This document shows positions 1 through 9,557 of a stretch of DNA of 55,732 bases, piece after piece. Source of the DNA: an uncultured Ruminococcus sp. (GTDB lineage: Bacteria; Bacillota; Clostridia; Oscillospirales; Ruminococcaceae); the NCBI RefSeq assembly GCF_902762735.1, contig NZ_CACWPP010000006.1:1-55732 (forward strand), given 5' to 3'. How positions within the stretch are numbered: the first letter of the stretch is position 1; each line of letters begins with the position of its first letter. The translations under genes and the position numbers were made by a program. Below the pieces are notes generated by a model. The model did not search any database, had not been told where the DNA came from, and saw only the letters and a list, made by a program, of their open reading frames with translations.

Positions 1-104
1 TGATGTTATCTTTCCCCCGCCGCAGGCGGGGGAAAGATAACCGCCAACTGTATTTGGTTCCCGATATAACATCGTTTATTTTGGTGTATCAGCGGGATAG
101 TCAT
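1..104. repeat. Family A element, copy 1 (left end outside window)
   Basis: The right terminal repeat (GGTGTATCAGCGGGATAGTCAT, positions 83-104, written here as its parts GGTGTATCAGCGG and GATAGTCAT) matches the ends of six other intergenic copies in this window. The GC-rich palindrome at about 5-41 (arms GTTATCTTTCCCCCGCC and its complement) is the internal hairpin seen in other copies. The left end lies before base 1. No coding capacity. Confidence 0.75.
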
Positions 105-143
105 ATTTCGTATTGCTTTCCCTGTTTCGGGCATAGTTTGCAA

Positions 144-183
144 TAAAAAAGAAGCCCGAAAGCTGTGCGTGCTTTCGGACTTC
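144..183 (-). terminator. Intrinsic terminator of the dockerin gene
   Basis: Read on the minus strand, a 13-bp stem (GAAGTCCGAAAGC pairing with GCTTTCGGGCTTC, one G-T pair) has a 7-nt loop and is followed by TTTTTTATTG. It lies about 20 nt after the stop codon of the dockerin protein gene. Confidence 0.85.
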
Positions 184-205
184 GGAAGTTTTTGTTATGC
201 AGTTA

Positions 206-3200
206 TCAGAGCTTTCTGATGCCCTTTACGTGTGCCGCGATCTTTGATATGTCGGTAACGTTGATCTTGCCGTCCTCATTGACATCTGCACGGGTGAAAG
301 CATCGGGGTCAAGGGGTTTTAAGCCTTTGACGTGTGCCGCTGTCTTTACGATGTCGGTCACATTGATCTTGCCGTCGCCGTTTACATCGCCCTTTATGCC
401 TTCCGCCTTCGGGCGGTTGACGATCACTTCAACGTCGCCTGCGGGCATGATGAAGTGTGTGTAACTATGCTCGGGATCGGCAAAAGTGACATTATTGCCT
501 TTTGAGCCCCAGCTGCCAAAATTTTCATAATCGCCGACAAAGAGAACGTCTATTTGTTCGCCTTCTATGGCAGAGGAGGTATAATAGCCCTCGTTGTTAT
601 AGAAAAGCACATCTTTGTTGGCTTTCAGCTCGTAGACGGGCGCGTTTGTCAGCTTGACAAAGAAATACGCGCTGTAAACTGCGCTGTATTCATTTTCGTC
701 AAAGTAGGAAACTATCTGATAGTGGTTCACGCCAACGCCGTCCAGCTCGATGGATGTTGCATTTGCTTTCAGTTCTTTTACGAAAGCGTTGTCAGCCCAG
801 AGTTCCTGCTTGGCGGGCTTAAAGTTGGTTTTCCACTCTATTTTGAGGTTCTCGCCTGTGGGTGCGTAGCCGCCCATCGGCTCGACTGAGAAAGCTGGTC
901 TGACCGACTTGAATTTGTCGCTGAATACATAATCGAGAGGACCTTCACCGTAATATGCTTTCAGGCGGTAATTTTCGCTGTCATAGAAATTCTGATACCA
1001 TAAGTCGTAGCCGATGCTTTTTGCAGTAGGATCGGGAAGTGTGTAGTAAGCGTAGTTCAGATTTGTGGTGATCTCGACTTTTACAGGTGTGAAGTTTGTG
1101 TTCCATGTGAGGTGCTTCAGCTCGCCCGAATTTATATCCATATCGTTAGGCTGCATGGAGAACTTGTGGCTGCTGTCGGGAGGTACTAACTTGAAAACAG
1201 GGCTTTCGAGGTATTCTTCGGGGTTGCCCCTTACCTCGCTGGCAGGTACGGTGACTTTCAGCGAAAGTTCTTTGTTTATACAGTCTTTGTTGATATAGAG
1301 GTAATTGTAGCTGTCGGGATCACCGTGATAACTGCTCAGCAGTTTGCCGTCCGCATACATCTCGTAATCGGTGAAGTCGAAATTACAGCCGAACAGTATA
1401 GGCACTTCTTCGACATCGTTTGGGAAAACTATGCTTTCGGGCACTTCATAGAAATCGGGTTCAAATGCGGGATAGATGTTGGTCTCGCCTGTCTTTAACG
1501 CAGCCTCGCCGCTCTTCGGGTAGATGAACATGCAGATGGTCTTATACTCAAGGGCACTGTTTGCAGTTAATATCACTTTGCCTGTGCTTTCGGTGTTTTC
1601 GATCTTTATATCTGTACCAATGTATGGGGTATTGGTCCAGTAGTCCGCCACCTGAACGGAAGCGATGGGGAAGTTCGTTTCGTACACCAGTTCGCGGGTA
1701 TTGGTATTCCTGAACAGGTACATTTCGCTGCCAGGCTGGGAAGTTATCCTGTAATTAGTCACCGCGAAAGTATCAGAGTCGATATACTCGCCGTTATCGC
1801 CGTAGTATACCCTGAATTTCAGGTCATTACCCAGCATCTTTTCAGTGACGGGGCAGTTTATGACAGCAGAGCCGTCCTCGAATGCCCATGTACACTTATC
1901 GCTTATCTTTGTATCGCCTTTGTAGAGCGCTGCGCCGTGCGGTTCAAAATCTACCGCGCAGGTAGCAAGACCTTCGGTAGTGCCTTCGGGCAGGTCAACA
2001 TTAATGGGCTGTACCAGGAAATTGACGTTAGCCATGCCGCGAACGTGGAACACATCTGACTCGATATAGTCGGAATAGTTCTTCTCGAATTCATCGTTCC
2101 ATGAGGGATAGTAAGTCCTGAATCTGAGTTCTTTGCCCGCAAGTGATGTATCTACATTATAAATGTCAAAGTAATCGCCTTCGCGGTAGTCTATAACTTC
2201 GCCGTCAGCCAGTACTTCTTCGTATTCGGGGCAGATGTTGTAATCGGAACATTCAACAGCATGTTCGACTGAGCCCACCTCGCTTTCCTTTACCAGAACG
2301 TCCTGCGGCTGGAGAGTGTACTCGAAAGTATCGGAATAGCAGCGGAATTCATCTGTCCTGACCCAAGCGGTGTCTTTTGAACCGTATTTCAGCTCCAGCC
2401 AATATTTGTTGGATATGTTCGCATCAGCCTGCGCGAACTTTACCTTGACCGATCTGCCGTCCTCAGAAAGCACGTATCTGCTCGTATCAAGCTCTTTGGT
2501 GTTCCAGTTGGTGACAAGTCTTACGCCCTTGATGGGGAAGTTTGCTGTGGCAGTCGTGCCGTTGGGCGACATGTTGTAGATGACAGCATCTTCGGGCTGT
2601 TCCTCTATCTCAGCCTGCAAAACATGGAAAGGCTCGGTCTCGACATACTTTGTGGGGGTATAGTACGATCTGAAAGTATAAGTCGAGTAGTTGTCGGGCG
2701 TGCCGAAATCTTCATCATTGTAAAAAGGGCCGCTTCTGCTGATGTTGCTAAGTACATTCCAGTCATCGCCGTAGTCATCGTAGGTCTTGAGATTAGTAGA
2801 GCCGCGATAAAGTTCGGACTTTGCAGCAGGGAAGTTTATGCCGTAGGTAGGCTTGTCGCCCGAACCGAGATAGTAGTCCTTCATCTGCGAAGTTAACTTA
2901 GGTGCGGTATCGAGGTAGAAAGTGCTGCTCTTTACAACGTCCGAAGATTTGGTATCTTTCAGCCACACCTGATAGTAGTGCCCCAGCTGTGCGTAGTCAT
3001 CGACATACCATGAAGAGGTCTTGAAACTGGCAGGACCTATCTTCGTGATCTGAACGGGGTTGCTGCCGTTCTTGTCCGACACCTGATAGATGTAGGCATC
3101 TGCCCACATATTTGTGTCGTTGTACTCCCAGCGGACGGTGGGCAGCTTGTCTGTGTAGCAGTTGCTCAGCGGCGATGTGGAGAAGTAGATGCCCACTGAC

Positions 3201-3304
3201 GCATCTGCGGTGAACACCGATGCGGGTATCACCGAAAGTGTCATTGCCGCCGAAAGTGCTGCGCTAAGTGCGCGTTTGCCAAAGGATTTTCGCTTTGTCA
3301 GCAT
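206..3304 (-). CDS. Secreted dockerin protein with tandem Ig-like repeats
   Basis: 1032 residues. Seen: a signal peptide (KRK then a hydrophobic stretch ending ADAS, about residue 36). Then comes a long body made of roughly 85-110-residue repeats, recognisable by a recurring QP followed by a W-x-TNF-x-P-x-K type strand (for example LTWNTNFTPVKVE and IEWKTNFKPAKQE). The C-terminus is a type I dockerin of two calcium-loop repeats, DVNGDGKINVTD and DVNEDGKINVTD, each followed by KxAAHVKG, about residues 968-1032. Known: such dockerins dock onto scaffoldin cohesins at the cell surface. Inferred: an extracellular cellulosome-associated or cell-surface protein. No glycosidase or esterase domain is recognisable, so the repeats may be adhesive or structural. 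The start is supported by AAGGAGGA about 7 nt upstream and by an upstream consensus promoter. Confidence 0.88.
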   Translation of the reverse strand: MLTKRKSFGKRALSAALSAAMTLSVIPASVFTADASVGIYFSTSPLSNCYTDKLPTVRWEYNDTNMWADAYIYQVSDKNGSNPVQITKIGPASFKTSSWYVDDYAQLGHYYQVWLKDTKSSDVVKSSTFYLDTAPKLTSQMKDYYLGSGDKPTYGINFPAAKSELYRGSTNLKTYDDYGDDWNVLSNISRSGPFYNDEDFGTPDNYSTYTFRSYYTPTKYVETEPFHVLQAEIEEQPEDAVIYNMSPNGTTATANFPIKGVRLVTNWNTKELDTSRYVLSEDGRSVKVKFAQADANISNKYWLELKYGSKDTAWVRTDEFRCYSDTFEYTLQPQDVLVKESEVGSVEHAVECSDYNICPEYEEVLADGEVIDYREGDYFDIYNVDTSLAGKELRFRTYYPSWNDEFEKNYSDYIESDVFHVRGMANVNFLVQPINVDLPEGTTEGLATCAVDFEPHGAALYKGDTKISDKCTWAFEDGSAVINCPVTEKMLGNDLKFRVYYGDNGEYIDSDTFAVTNYRITSQPGSEMYLFRNTNTRELVYETNFPIASVQVADYWTNTPYIGTDIKIENTESTGKVILTANSALEYKTICMFIYPKSGEAALKTGETNIYPAFEPDFYEVPESIVFPNDVEEVPILFGCNFDFTDYEMYADGKLLSSYHGDPDSYNYLYINKDCINKELSLKVTVPASEVRGNPEEYLESPVFKLVPPDSSHKFSMQPNDMDINSGELKHLTWNTNFTPVKVEITTNLNYAYYTLPDPTAKSIGYDLWYQNFYDSENYRLKAYYGEGPLDYVFSDKFKSVRPAFSVEPMGGYAPTGENLKIEWKTNFKPAKQELWADNAFVKELKANATSIELDGVGVNHYQIVSYFDENEYSAVYSAYFFVKLTNAPVYELKANKDVLFYNNEGYYTSSAIEGEQIDVLFVGDYENFGSWGSKGNNVTFADPEHSYTHFIMPAGDVEVIVNRPKAEGIKGDVNGDGKINVTDIVKTAAHVKGLKPLDPDAFTRADVNEDGKINVTDISKIAAHVKGIRKL

Positions 3305-3435
3305 AGTTGATTCCTCCTTAGAAATTAATTTGTATCGCGTGATATTAAGCGTGGTCCTGCATTTTGGGGGACAAATTGGTCGATTTTAACATAATTTTTT
3401 ACATGTAAATGCAAAACCCCCCACAGCTTTTCACC

Positions 3436-3464
3436 ATTATATCACACGGTTAATAAAAAGTCAA
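3436..3464 (-). promoter_or_regulatory. Sigma-A promoter of the dockerin gene
   Basis: On the minus strand TTGACT, a 17-nt spacer, then TATAAT. The predicted start site leaves a leader of about 125 nt before the dockerin gene. Confidence 0.8.
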
Positions 3465-3523
3465 TAAAAAATTAGGAAAATTGGAACTTTTTGAAAGCGT
3501 TGATATTCATATGATTTTTTTAT

Positions 3524-3690
3524 ATGACTATCCCTTTGGCACGCCGTCTGAAAATGCGGTAAATGAAAGAATAATAGAGCGCCCCATATCTATCCCCGGA
3601 CTGCGGCAGGGGATACGGGGGATAGATATACGTCAACCACCTTAAGTTATGTAAGAATGCCGTTTTTGTGGTGTACAGCGGGATAACGAT
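3524..3690. repeat. Family A element, copy 2
   Basis: 167 bp bounded by ATGACTATCCCTTTGGCAC and the inverted counterpart GTGTACAGCGGGATAACGAT. The internal palindrome at about 3584-3628 has arms TATCTATCCCC / GGGGGATAGATA. Flanking bases are T-rich, so a target duplication is not clear here. It sits just upstream of the typA promoter. Confidence 0.75.
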
Positions 3691-3707
3691 AATTTTATTT
3701 TTCGCGC

Positions 3708-3736
3708 TTGACATTTCTTACAAAATATGCTATAAT
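3708..3736 (+). promoter_or_regulatory. Consensus sigma-A promoter of typA
   Basis: TTGACA, 17-nt spacer, TATAAT, with a TG one base before the -10 (extended -10). It is the strongest promoter match in the window and fits a constitutive, highly expressed gene. Confidence 0.9.
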
Positions 3737-3910
3737 ATATTGTCTAAAGTGACCTTGCGCTAAGCGCAGGGTTATTTTGCTGTTGGGGGCAGTTCGTTAA
3801 ATTGCACTTTATAAAACGCGATTATACTCCCCGAATTATGTAAGATAAGCGTTGTTTAAACAATTGTAAACGTAAAGTAATAAACTTCAGTAAAATTGGA
3901 GGAAGAGAAA

Positions 3911-5725
3911 ATGATAAGAGAAGACCTCAGAAATGTGGCTATCATCGCCCATGTCGATCACGGCAAGACCACGCTTGTTGACCAGATGCTCAGACAGAGC
4001 GGTACTTTCAGAGAAAATCAGGCTGTTGAAGAGCGCGTTATGGACTCCAACGACATCGAGCGTGAGAGAGGTATAACTATCCTTGCGAAGAATACTTCCA
4101 TCAAGTACAAGGACGTTAAGATAAACGTCATCGACACTCCCGGTCACGCTGACTTCGGCGGCGAGGTAGAGCGTGTGCTTAAAATGGTCAACGGCGTTCT
4201 GCTGCTGGTAGATGCGGCTGAGGGTCCAATGCCCCAGACACGTTTCGTTTTACAGAAGGCGCTGGAACTGGGTCACAAGATAATCATTGTCGTAAACAAG
4301 ATAGACAGACCTGATGCGCGTCTTAAAGAGGTCGTTGAGGAAGTGCTGGAGCTTCTGCTTGACCTTGATGCCACCGATGAACAGCTTGACAGCCCTGTAC
4401 TGTTCTGCTCGGGCAGAGATGGTACAGCTTCGCTGACGATGGACGGCGGCACTGACATGACACCTCTGTTCGATATGATACTCGACTACGTTCCCGCACC
4501 TGAGGTAGAGGAAGAGGGCGGCATGCAGTATCTTGTATCTGCCATCGACTATAACGAGTATGTGGGCAGGATCGCGATAGGACGCATCGAGCGCGGCACA
4601 ATGAAGGTAAATCAGGATGTTACCATCGGTGATTACCACAACACCAAGCAGGAGTATCGCGGCAAGATAGTCACCATGTATCAGATAGAGGGTCTGAACA
4701 GAGTGCCTGTCAACGAGGCTAAGGCTGGCGACATAGTATGCATAAGCGGTATCGAGAACATCACCATCGGTGATACGATATGCGAGTTCGGCAAGTTTGA
4801 GGCTCTGCCTTTCGTGAAGATAAGCGAACCTACCGTCGAGATGACATTCTCGGTAAACAACTCGCCTTTTGCGGGCAGAGAGGGCAAGTTCGTCACCACA
4901 AGACATATCCGTGACAGGCTGTTCAGGGAACTGCTGAAGGACGTTTCGCTGAGAGTTTCCGAAACTGACAATGCTGATACCTACCGCGTAGCGGGCAGAG
5001 GTGAGATGCACCTTTCTATCCTCATCGAAAACATGAGAAGAGAGGGCTATGAACTGGGCGTTTCCACACCCCGCGTGCTTTACCGCGAGATAGACGGTCA
5101 GCTGAATGAGCCTATCGAGAGAGTCGTTATAGATGTTCCCGAAGATGCTGTTGGTTCGGTAATGGAGAAGCTGGGAAGCCGCAAGGGCGAGTTGCAGGCT
5201 ATGAACCCCATCGGCAGCAGAATGAGACTTGAATTCCTGATACCTGCAAGAGGTCTGTTCGGCTACAAGAGCGAATTCCTGACCGACACTAAGGGCGAGG
5301 GCATTATGAGTTCGGTATTTGAGGGCTATGAGCCTTACAAGGGCGACATTCCCAAGAGAGCGCAGGGTTCGCTGGTTGCATTTGAAACAGGCGAAGCTGT
5401 CACCTACGGTCTGTACAACGCTCAGGAGCGCGGCGAACTGTTCATCACTGCGGGCACTCAGGTATATGAGGGCATGGTAGTCGGTGCATCACCCAAGTCG
5501 GAGGATCTGGTAGTAAATGTCTGCAAGAAGAAGCACCTGACCAACACCCGCGCCAGCGGTTCGGACGATGCACTCAGACTGATACCGCCGAGAAACATGT
5601 CGCTGGAAGATGCGCTGGAATTTCTTGCCGATGACGAACTGCTGGAGGTAACACCCAAGAGCATACGCATCAGAAAGAGAACACTGAGCAACACTCAGCG
5701 TGCCAAAGACAAAGCGAAGATGTAA
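3911..5725 (+). CDS. typA: Ribosome-associated GTPase TypA/BipA
   Basis: 604 residues, normal for the family. It is a translational GTPase that binds the 70S ribosome and is known for roles in stress, cold growth and 50S assembly. Seen: P-loop AHVDHGKTT near residue 15, switch [19 protein letters not shown] guanine-specificity motif, EF-G-like domains, and the C-terminal TypA domain ending in a Lys/Arg-rich tail. The start is ATG 3911, chosen because TGGAGGAAG lies 5-7 nt upstream; an in-frame TTG 15 bases earlier would overlap that site. Monocistronic: strong promoter upstream, hairpin terminators downstream. The stop codon is the first triplet of a family D tandem repeat. Confidence 0.97.
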   Translation: MIREDLRNVAIIAHVDHGKTTLVDQMLRQSGTFRENQAVEERVMDSNDIERERGITILAKNTSIKYKDVKINVIDTPGHADFGGEVERVLKMVNGVLLLVDAAEGPMPQTRFVLQKALELGHKIIIVVNKIDRPDARLKEVVEEVLELLLDLDATDEQLDSPVLFCSGRDGTASLTMDGGTDMTPLFDMILDYVPAPEVEEEGGMQYLVSAIDYNEYVGRIAIGRIERGTMKVNQDVTIGDYHNTKQEYRGKIVTMYQIEGLNRVPVNEAKAGDIVCISGIENITIGDTICEFGKFEALPFVKISEPTVEMTFSVNNSPFAGREGKFVTTRHIRDRLFRELLKDVSLRVSETDNADTYRVAGRGEMHLSILIENMRREGYELGVSTPRVLYREIDGQLNEPIERVVIDVPEDAVGSVMEKLGSRKGELQAMNPIGSRMRLEFLIPARGLFGYKSEFLTDTKGEGIMSSVFEGYEPYKGDIPKRAQGSLVAFETGEAVTYGLYNAQERGELFITAGTQVYEGMVVGASPKSEDLVVNVCKKKHLTNTRASGSDDALRLIPPRNMSLEDALEFLADDELLEVTPKSIRIRKRTLSNTQRAKDKAKM

Positions 5726-5763
5726 TTCATAATTCATAATTCATAATTCATAATTGTTGACAT
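5723..5763 (+). repeat. Family D tandem ATTCATA repeat at typA stop codon
   Basis: Starting with the TAA stop of typA, four and a half copies of the 7-mer ATTCATA are followed by ATTGTTGACATGG. The same layout recurs after three other genes in the window, and an inverted copy lies at 5919-5952. Confidence 0.8.
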
Positions 5764-5810
5764 GGACGCGGGTATCGCGTTTTGACGGTCACATTTTATG
5801 ACAAAGAAGA

Positions 5811-5846
5811 AAGCACCTGTTCTTTGTGTGGAACAGGTGCTTTTAC
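5811..5846 (+). terminator. Intrinsic terminator downstream of typA
   Basis: 12-bp perfect stem AAGCACCTGTTC / GAACAGGTGCTT with an 8-nt loop, then TTTT. It lies 85 bases after typA. Confidence 0.75.
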
Positions 5847-5854
5847 TTCGGCAC

Positions 5855-5893
5855 AAAAAAGCGCTCACGGAAAATCTCCGTGAGCGCTTTTTT
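5855..5893. terminator. Bidirectional terminator between typA and araD
   Basis: A perfect 11-bp stem GCGCTCACGGA / TCCGTGAGCGC is flanked by six A on the left and six T on the right. It can therefore end transcription of both convergent genes, typA and the araD operon. Confidence 0.88.
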
Positions 5894-5918
5894 CGATAAA
5901 ATGGCAATGCGATAATGC

Positions 5919-5952
5919 TTGTCAATAATTATGCATTATGAATTATGAATTA
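5919..5952 (-). repeat. Family D tandem repeat at araD stop codon
   Basis: On the minus strand the araD stop TAA is followed by TTCATAATTCATAATGCAT and then AATTATTGACAAG. It is an inverted counterpart of 5723-5763, so the two bracket a 230-bp segment holding both terminators. Confidence 0.8.
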
Positions 5953-6645
5953 ATTTTGCCCATAGTAGGCGTTTTTGCCGTGTTTGCGCAGGTAGTGCTT
6001 GTCGAGAAGTTCCTGCTGTATGGGGGCAATGCCGGGATTGAGCATAACGGTGTGGAAATTCATAAATGCGGCTTCTTCCAGCACTACCGAGTTATGCACT
6101 GCTTCAAATGCGTCCTTGCCCCATGTGAAAGGTCCGTGACTGTGGACGAGTACTGCGGGGATAGACATGGGGTCGATGCCCTTGAATGCTTCGATGATGA
6201 CTGTGCCTGTTTCCTTTTCATAATCGCCTGCTATCTCTTCGGGGGTCATCTTGCGGGTGCAGGGTATCTCGCCGTAGAAGTAGTCGCCCTGAGTTGTGCC
6301 GTAGGGGATAACGCCCTTGCCTGCCTGCGCAAAGCTGGCAGCCCACTTGCTGTGGGTGTGTACGATGCCGCCCACTTCGGAGAATGCCTTGTAGAGTTCG
6401 AGATGTGTGGGCGTGTCGCTGGAGGGCTTGTAGTGACCCTCGACCACGTTGCCGTCAAGGTCAACGATAACCATATCTTCTGCTTTCATGCCGTCATACT
6501 CAACGCCCGACGGCTTGATGACTACCAGTCCGCTTGCGCGGTCTATCTCGGAAACGTTGCCCCATGTGAATTTCACAAGACCGTATTTCGGGAGAAGCAG
6601 ATTTGCTTTCAGGACTTTCTGTTTGAGTTCTTCTAACATTTTCAT
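5950..6645 (-). CDS. araD: L-ribulose-5-phosphate 4-epimerase
   Basis: 231 residues, the family's normal length. It interconverts L-ribulose 5-phosphate and D-xylulose 5-phosphate, feeding arabinose into the pentose phosphate pathway. Seen: class II aldolase/AraD fold, with substrate and metal motifs TWGNVSE, KPSGVEY, the metal histidines in HTHSKWA and the later [10 protein letters not shown]. It is the last gene of a minus-strand operon (membrane protein, sugar kinase, MmcQ-like protein, araD). ATG 6645 overlaps the upstream stop as ATGA, typical of translational coupling. A second ATG at 6639 has better spacing from AAAGG and may be the true start. No araA isomerase is in the window. Confidence 0.95.
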   Translation of the reverse strand: MKMLEELKQKVLKANLLLPKYGLVKFTWGNVSEIDRASGLVVIKPSGVEYDGMKAEDMVIVDLDGNVVEGHYKPSSDTPTHLELYKAFSEVGGIVHTHSKWAASFAQAGKGVIPYGTTQGDYFYGEIPCTRKMTPEEIAGDYEKETGTVIIEAFKGIDPMSIPAVLVHSHGPFTWGKDAFEAVHNSVVLEEAAFMNFHTVMLNPGIAPIQQELLDKHYLRKHGKNAYYGQN

Positions 6646-7034
6646 TTTCCTTTCGATGATTTTGTTTTGGGCTTCTTGTCGGTCAGCTTGTAGCTTTGGT
6701 CTATCAGCGAGCAGACTTCGGCAAAGTCGGTCACTTCATCGGGCAGAATGCTTATCCAGAGCCGCTTGTTCATGTGGTATGCCCGCATGAAGCCCTGTTT
6801 CTGCACAAGTATATCCACCAGCAGAGGGTCACACTTGACATTCAGCACATCAGCTGTGCCCTCGCCCTCTATGCCGAGAGTCGAGCGCTTGACATGCATG
6901 ATTATACCGAACCATTTTTTGGTATCTTTATGGCGGAACACTGCGGTGTCGAAATCGCCCTCCCAGAGGTATTCGGGGTCGGTGTCATATTCTTTTTTGA
7001 CAAAGCCGAATACCTTATCTCTTCCGCTTGTCAT
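6642..7034 (-). CDS. MmcQ/YjbR family protein
   Basis: 130 residues of the MmcQ/YjbR (DUF419) family, small proteins with a CyaY-like fold sometimes labelled DNA-binding; the function is not established. Seen: the family's layout of an N-terminal helix ([13 protein letters not shown]), the W-F-x-I-x-M-x-V strand ([12 protein letters not shown]), a central DPLLVDIL helix, a [10 protein letters not shown] strand, then a C-terminal helix and a lysine-rich tail. It overlaps the kinase upstream and araD downstream by 4 bases each (ATGA), so it is tightly coupled to pentose catabolic genes. Whether it has a role there is unknown. Confidence 0.8.
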   Translation of the reverse strand: MTSGRDKVFGFVKKEYDTDPEYLWEGDFDTAVFRHKDTKKWFGIIMHVKRSTLGIEGEGTADVLNVKCDPLLVDILVQKQGFMRAYHMNKRLWISILPDEVTDFAEVCSLIDQSYKLTDKKPKTKSSKGK

Positions 7035-8611
7035 ATCCCGCCCAGTATCTTAGCGGCGGGTATGCCTGCGGAGTAGTTCTTCATGTACTGCTTCCAGCCC
7101 TCAGAACCTGCCTTGTCTGCACTGACGGTGGACTTCTCCATACCTGCGAATGCGCGGCTTTCAAGCCAGTCGGCAAGTGTTTCTGACTGCTTTTCGCAGG
7201 TGTAAGCCGCAAGGAGAGCCATGCCCCATGCGCCGCCCTCGCCTGCGGTGGACATTACGCTGACATCACTGCCCAGTGCATCTGCAAGGAACTGCTGTGC
7301 AACGCCTTTGACTTTGAAAAGCCCGCCGTGACCAGTGATGCTTTTGGGCTGAACAGCTTCTTTCTCAAACAGTATATCGTTGCCAGCTTTGAGCGCCGCC
7401 ATAGCGCCGTAGAGTTCGGCGCGGAAGAAGTCTGCCAGCGGCATAGCGCTGTCCGACTGACGGTAGTATGCGGGTCTGCCCGCGCCAAGACCAACAACAG
7501 GTTCGCCCGAAATGGTGTTGTAGCCCACCACGCCGCCGCAGTCGGGCGCACCGTTGAGGGCGTTTTTGTAGAGTATCTCATAAGCATCGGAAACATCAAC
7601 GGGACTGCCTGCCAGCTTAGAAAATTCGATGAACATGTTTACCCACTTATCCAGTTCGCCGCAGCAGTTGTTGCAGTGTACCATAGCCACATCTGCGCCG
7701 TCGGGGGTAGTGACCACATCTATCTGGGGATAGTGACCTTTCATTGGCTTTTCGAGGACTATCATCGAGAATATGCTTGTACCTGCGGAAACGTTGCCCG
7801 TACCCTTGCGGACGGCGTTGGTGGCGGTCATGCCTGTGCCTGCATCACCTTCGGGCGGTGCAAAGATAACGCCTGCCTTGAGGTCGCCTGCGGGGTCGAG
7901 GAGTTTCGCGCCCGCTTCGGTCAGCGTGCCGCACTTGTCGCCTGCCTGCGCCACAGCGGGCAGTATCTCGCTGAGTGACCTGCTGAGTACGGCAGTTTCG
8001 GGCAGAGCGGCAAACTTCTCCAGCATAGCGGTGTTGTAGTGGTCACCGCCCTCAATGGGGAACATGCCCGAAGCGTCACCCACGCCCAGCGTTCTTTCGC
8101 CTGTCAGCAGGAAATGAACGAAGCCTGCAAGTGTGTTCAGGTGGGCGATACTGCCAACATGACTCTCTTTGCTGAGAATAGCCTGATAGAGGTGTGCGAT
8201 GCTCCATCTTTCGGGGATATTGAAGCCGAACAGTTCAGTCAGCTTTGCGGCGGCTTCGCCTGTCATGGTATTGCGCCATGTCCTGAAAGGCACGAGAAGT
8301 TCATCATTCTCATCAAAGGCGAGATAGCCGTGCATCATGGCAGATATTCCCATGCCGCCGAAAGTCGTGAGGGTAACGCCGAATTTGTCTGTAACATCTT
8401 TTTTCAGTTCGGCATAGCAGTGCCTGAGCCCTGTGATGATGTCATCGCGGGTGTATGTCCATACGCCGTTGTCAAGGCGGTTTTCCCAGCTGTGCGAGCC
8501 GCCTGCTATCGGCGCTAAGCTCTCGTCAACAAGGCAAGCCTTGATGCGGGTCGAACCGAACTCGATGCCGAGATAAGTTTTGCCCTGTTCTATCATTTCC
8601 TTAGTTGTCAT
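7031..8611 (-). CDS. FGGY-family carbohydrate kinase, probable ribulokinase/xylulokinase
   Basis: 526 residues. An ASKHA-fold sugar kinase that would phosphorylate a pentulose such as L-ribulose or D-xylulose. Seen: N-terminal phosphate motif YLGIEFGSTRIKACLVD, sugar-site region ISAMMHGYLAF, ATP-site glycine-rich KGTGNVSAGTS, and a C-terminal adenosine motif GEGGAWGMALLA. It lies immediately upstream of, and coupled to, mmcQ-like and araD genes, so L-ribulose is the likeliest substrate. The sequence is not a textbook AraB, so I give no symbol. Start ATG 8611 has AAAGGAG 8 nt upstream. Confidence 0.85.
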   Translation of the reverse strand: MTTKEMIEQGKTYLGIEFGSTRIKACLVDESLAPIAGGSHSWENRLDNGVWTYTRDDIITGLRHCYAELKKDVTDKFGVTLTTFGGMGISAMMHGYLAFDENDELLVPFRTWRNTMTGEAAAKLTELFGFNIPERWSIAHLYQAILSKESHVGSIAHLNTLAGFVHFLLTGERTLGVGDASGMFPIEGGDHYNTAMLEKFAALPETAVLSRSLSEILPAVAQAGDKCGTLTEAGAKLLDPAGDLKAGVIFAPPEGDAGTGMTATNAVRKGTGNVSAGTSIFSMIVLEKPMKGHYPQIDVVTTPDGADVAMVHCNNCCGELDKWVNMFIEFSKLAGSPVDVSDAYEILYKNALNGAPDCGGVVGYNTISGEPVVGLGAGRPAYYRQSDSAMPLADFFRAELYGAMAALKAGNDILFEKEAVQPKSITGHGGLFKVKGVAQQFLADALGSDVSVMSTAGEGGAWGMALLAAYTCEKQSETLADWLESRAFAGMEKSTVSADKAGSEGWKQYMKNYSAGIPAAKILGGI

Positions 8612-8643
8612 GTCAATTCTCCTTTGCGGTCAGATCTTTACGG

Positions 8644-9294
8644 TCACCATTTGTACTTCATTTTTTTCTGCTGAAAGTAGTCGTCCTTTTTATCGGGCGG
8701 CGAAGCTATCAGTTCGGGGTGGTCGGAGGTGAATATATCCTCAAAATTTGTAGATACAGCCCGCCCCGCCGAAAGTTCCAGCGTTTCTGCGGCTTTTTTG
8801 ATACCCATATTGCGCACATCGCGCTGTGCGCTGTGATAGTCAAACGGAAAGCGCGGCAGACCCCGCAGAAAATCAAGGTCGGGCAGAAGCACGCCCAATT
8901 TGTAGTAAACATAGCCCAGATAGCCCAGCATTATTACAGGTTCTATGGAAAATTCACCGAAAAGCGCTGTCACGAATAATATTGAGATCACTGTGGGCAG
9001 GAATATCAGCCAGCGGTGTTTATAGCTCGCGGTGCGTATCAGCGCACTGCTGACTGCCAGCCCCACATAGTAGAAAGCCCGTCCCACAGCGAAATCCATG
9101 TCGCTCTTGTTGAAGCCGCCGATCTCAAAAATGAAGAAGCCCGTCCAGCCCATAAAGCCGTATACCAGCAGTGCAGGCAGGAGCGGCGCGAAAGCTATCG
9201 TGCCCAGCCGCTTATGTTCTTTCAGTTTTTTGCGGTATATGTCGCGCAGGTCCTCATCAGGCATCGTCTGCCAGTTTTCGCGGAAATCATCCAT
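8644..9294 (-). CDS. Uncharacterised membrane protein
   Basis: 216 residues, family not recognised. The first 30 residues are charged (MDDFRENWQTMPDEDLRDIY). Then come about four hydrophobic segments (around residues 33-55, 70-85, 95-112, 118-135) and a hydrophilic C-terminal third rich in Asp/Lys ending KKMKYKW, probably cytoplasmic. It is the first gene of the operon leading into the sugar kinase, 32 bases away, and has its own promoter at 9327-9355 and a strong AGGAGG site. There is no evidence that it transports the sugar. Confidence 0.7.
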   Translation of the reverse strand: MDDFRENWQTMPDEDLRDIYRKKLKEHKRLGTIAFAPLLPALLVYGFMGWTGFFIFEIGGFNKSDMDFAVGRAFYYVGLAVSSALIRTASYKHRWLIFLPTVISILFVTALFGEFSIEPVIMLGYLGYVYYKLGVLLPDLDFLRGLPRFPFDYHSAQRDVRNMGIKKAAETLELSAGRAVSTNFEDIFTSDHPELIASPPDKKDDYFQQKKMKYKW

Positions 9295-9326
9295 AGTAAG
9301 TCCTCCTGAATTGTACTTACAACTTT

Positions 9327-9355
9327 ATTATATCACATCTAATTGATAATTACAA
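9327..9355 (-). promoter_or_regulatory. Promoter of the pentose-kinase/araD operon
   Basis: Minus strand TTGTAA, 17-nt spacer, TATAAT, about 30 nt before the RBS of the membrane protein gene. The rest of 9356-9564 shows no gene. Confidence 0.7.
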
Positions 9356-9557
9356 GTCTTTTTTTGCCGTTATGTTTTCACGTAATTGTAGAAAAATCTG
9401 ACCCAAATTCGGCAAAGCTGATAAAATTTAACGGCGCGGTCATTCTGCCGATGCGCAAAAAGCCGGGAATAGAGCAGCGCAATAAATGATAATGTGCGGG
9501 GAGGCTCGGGGCGAGTGACTTCCCGTATTTGTTCAGACAGCTTTGTTCGTTTTATCA

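Larger units (their letters stand above)
3305..3910. other. Divergent intergenic region, dockerin gene / typA
   Basis: 606 bases without a gene. It holds the minus-strand dockerin promoter (3436-3464), a family A repeat (3524-3690) and the typA promoter (3708-3736). A 165-nt typA leader follows, with an 8-bp hairpin at 3753-3771 (CCTTGCGC/GCGCAGGG) and a weak T-rich tract after it. No convincing ORF was seen. Confidence 0.7.

Noticed and set aside
3896-3910. Upstream TTG start for typA
   Set aside because: It overlaps the ribosome-binding site of ATG 3911, and the extra five residues are not expected in TypA.
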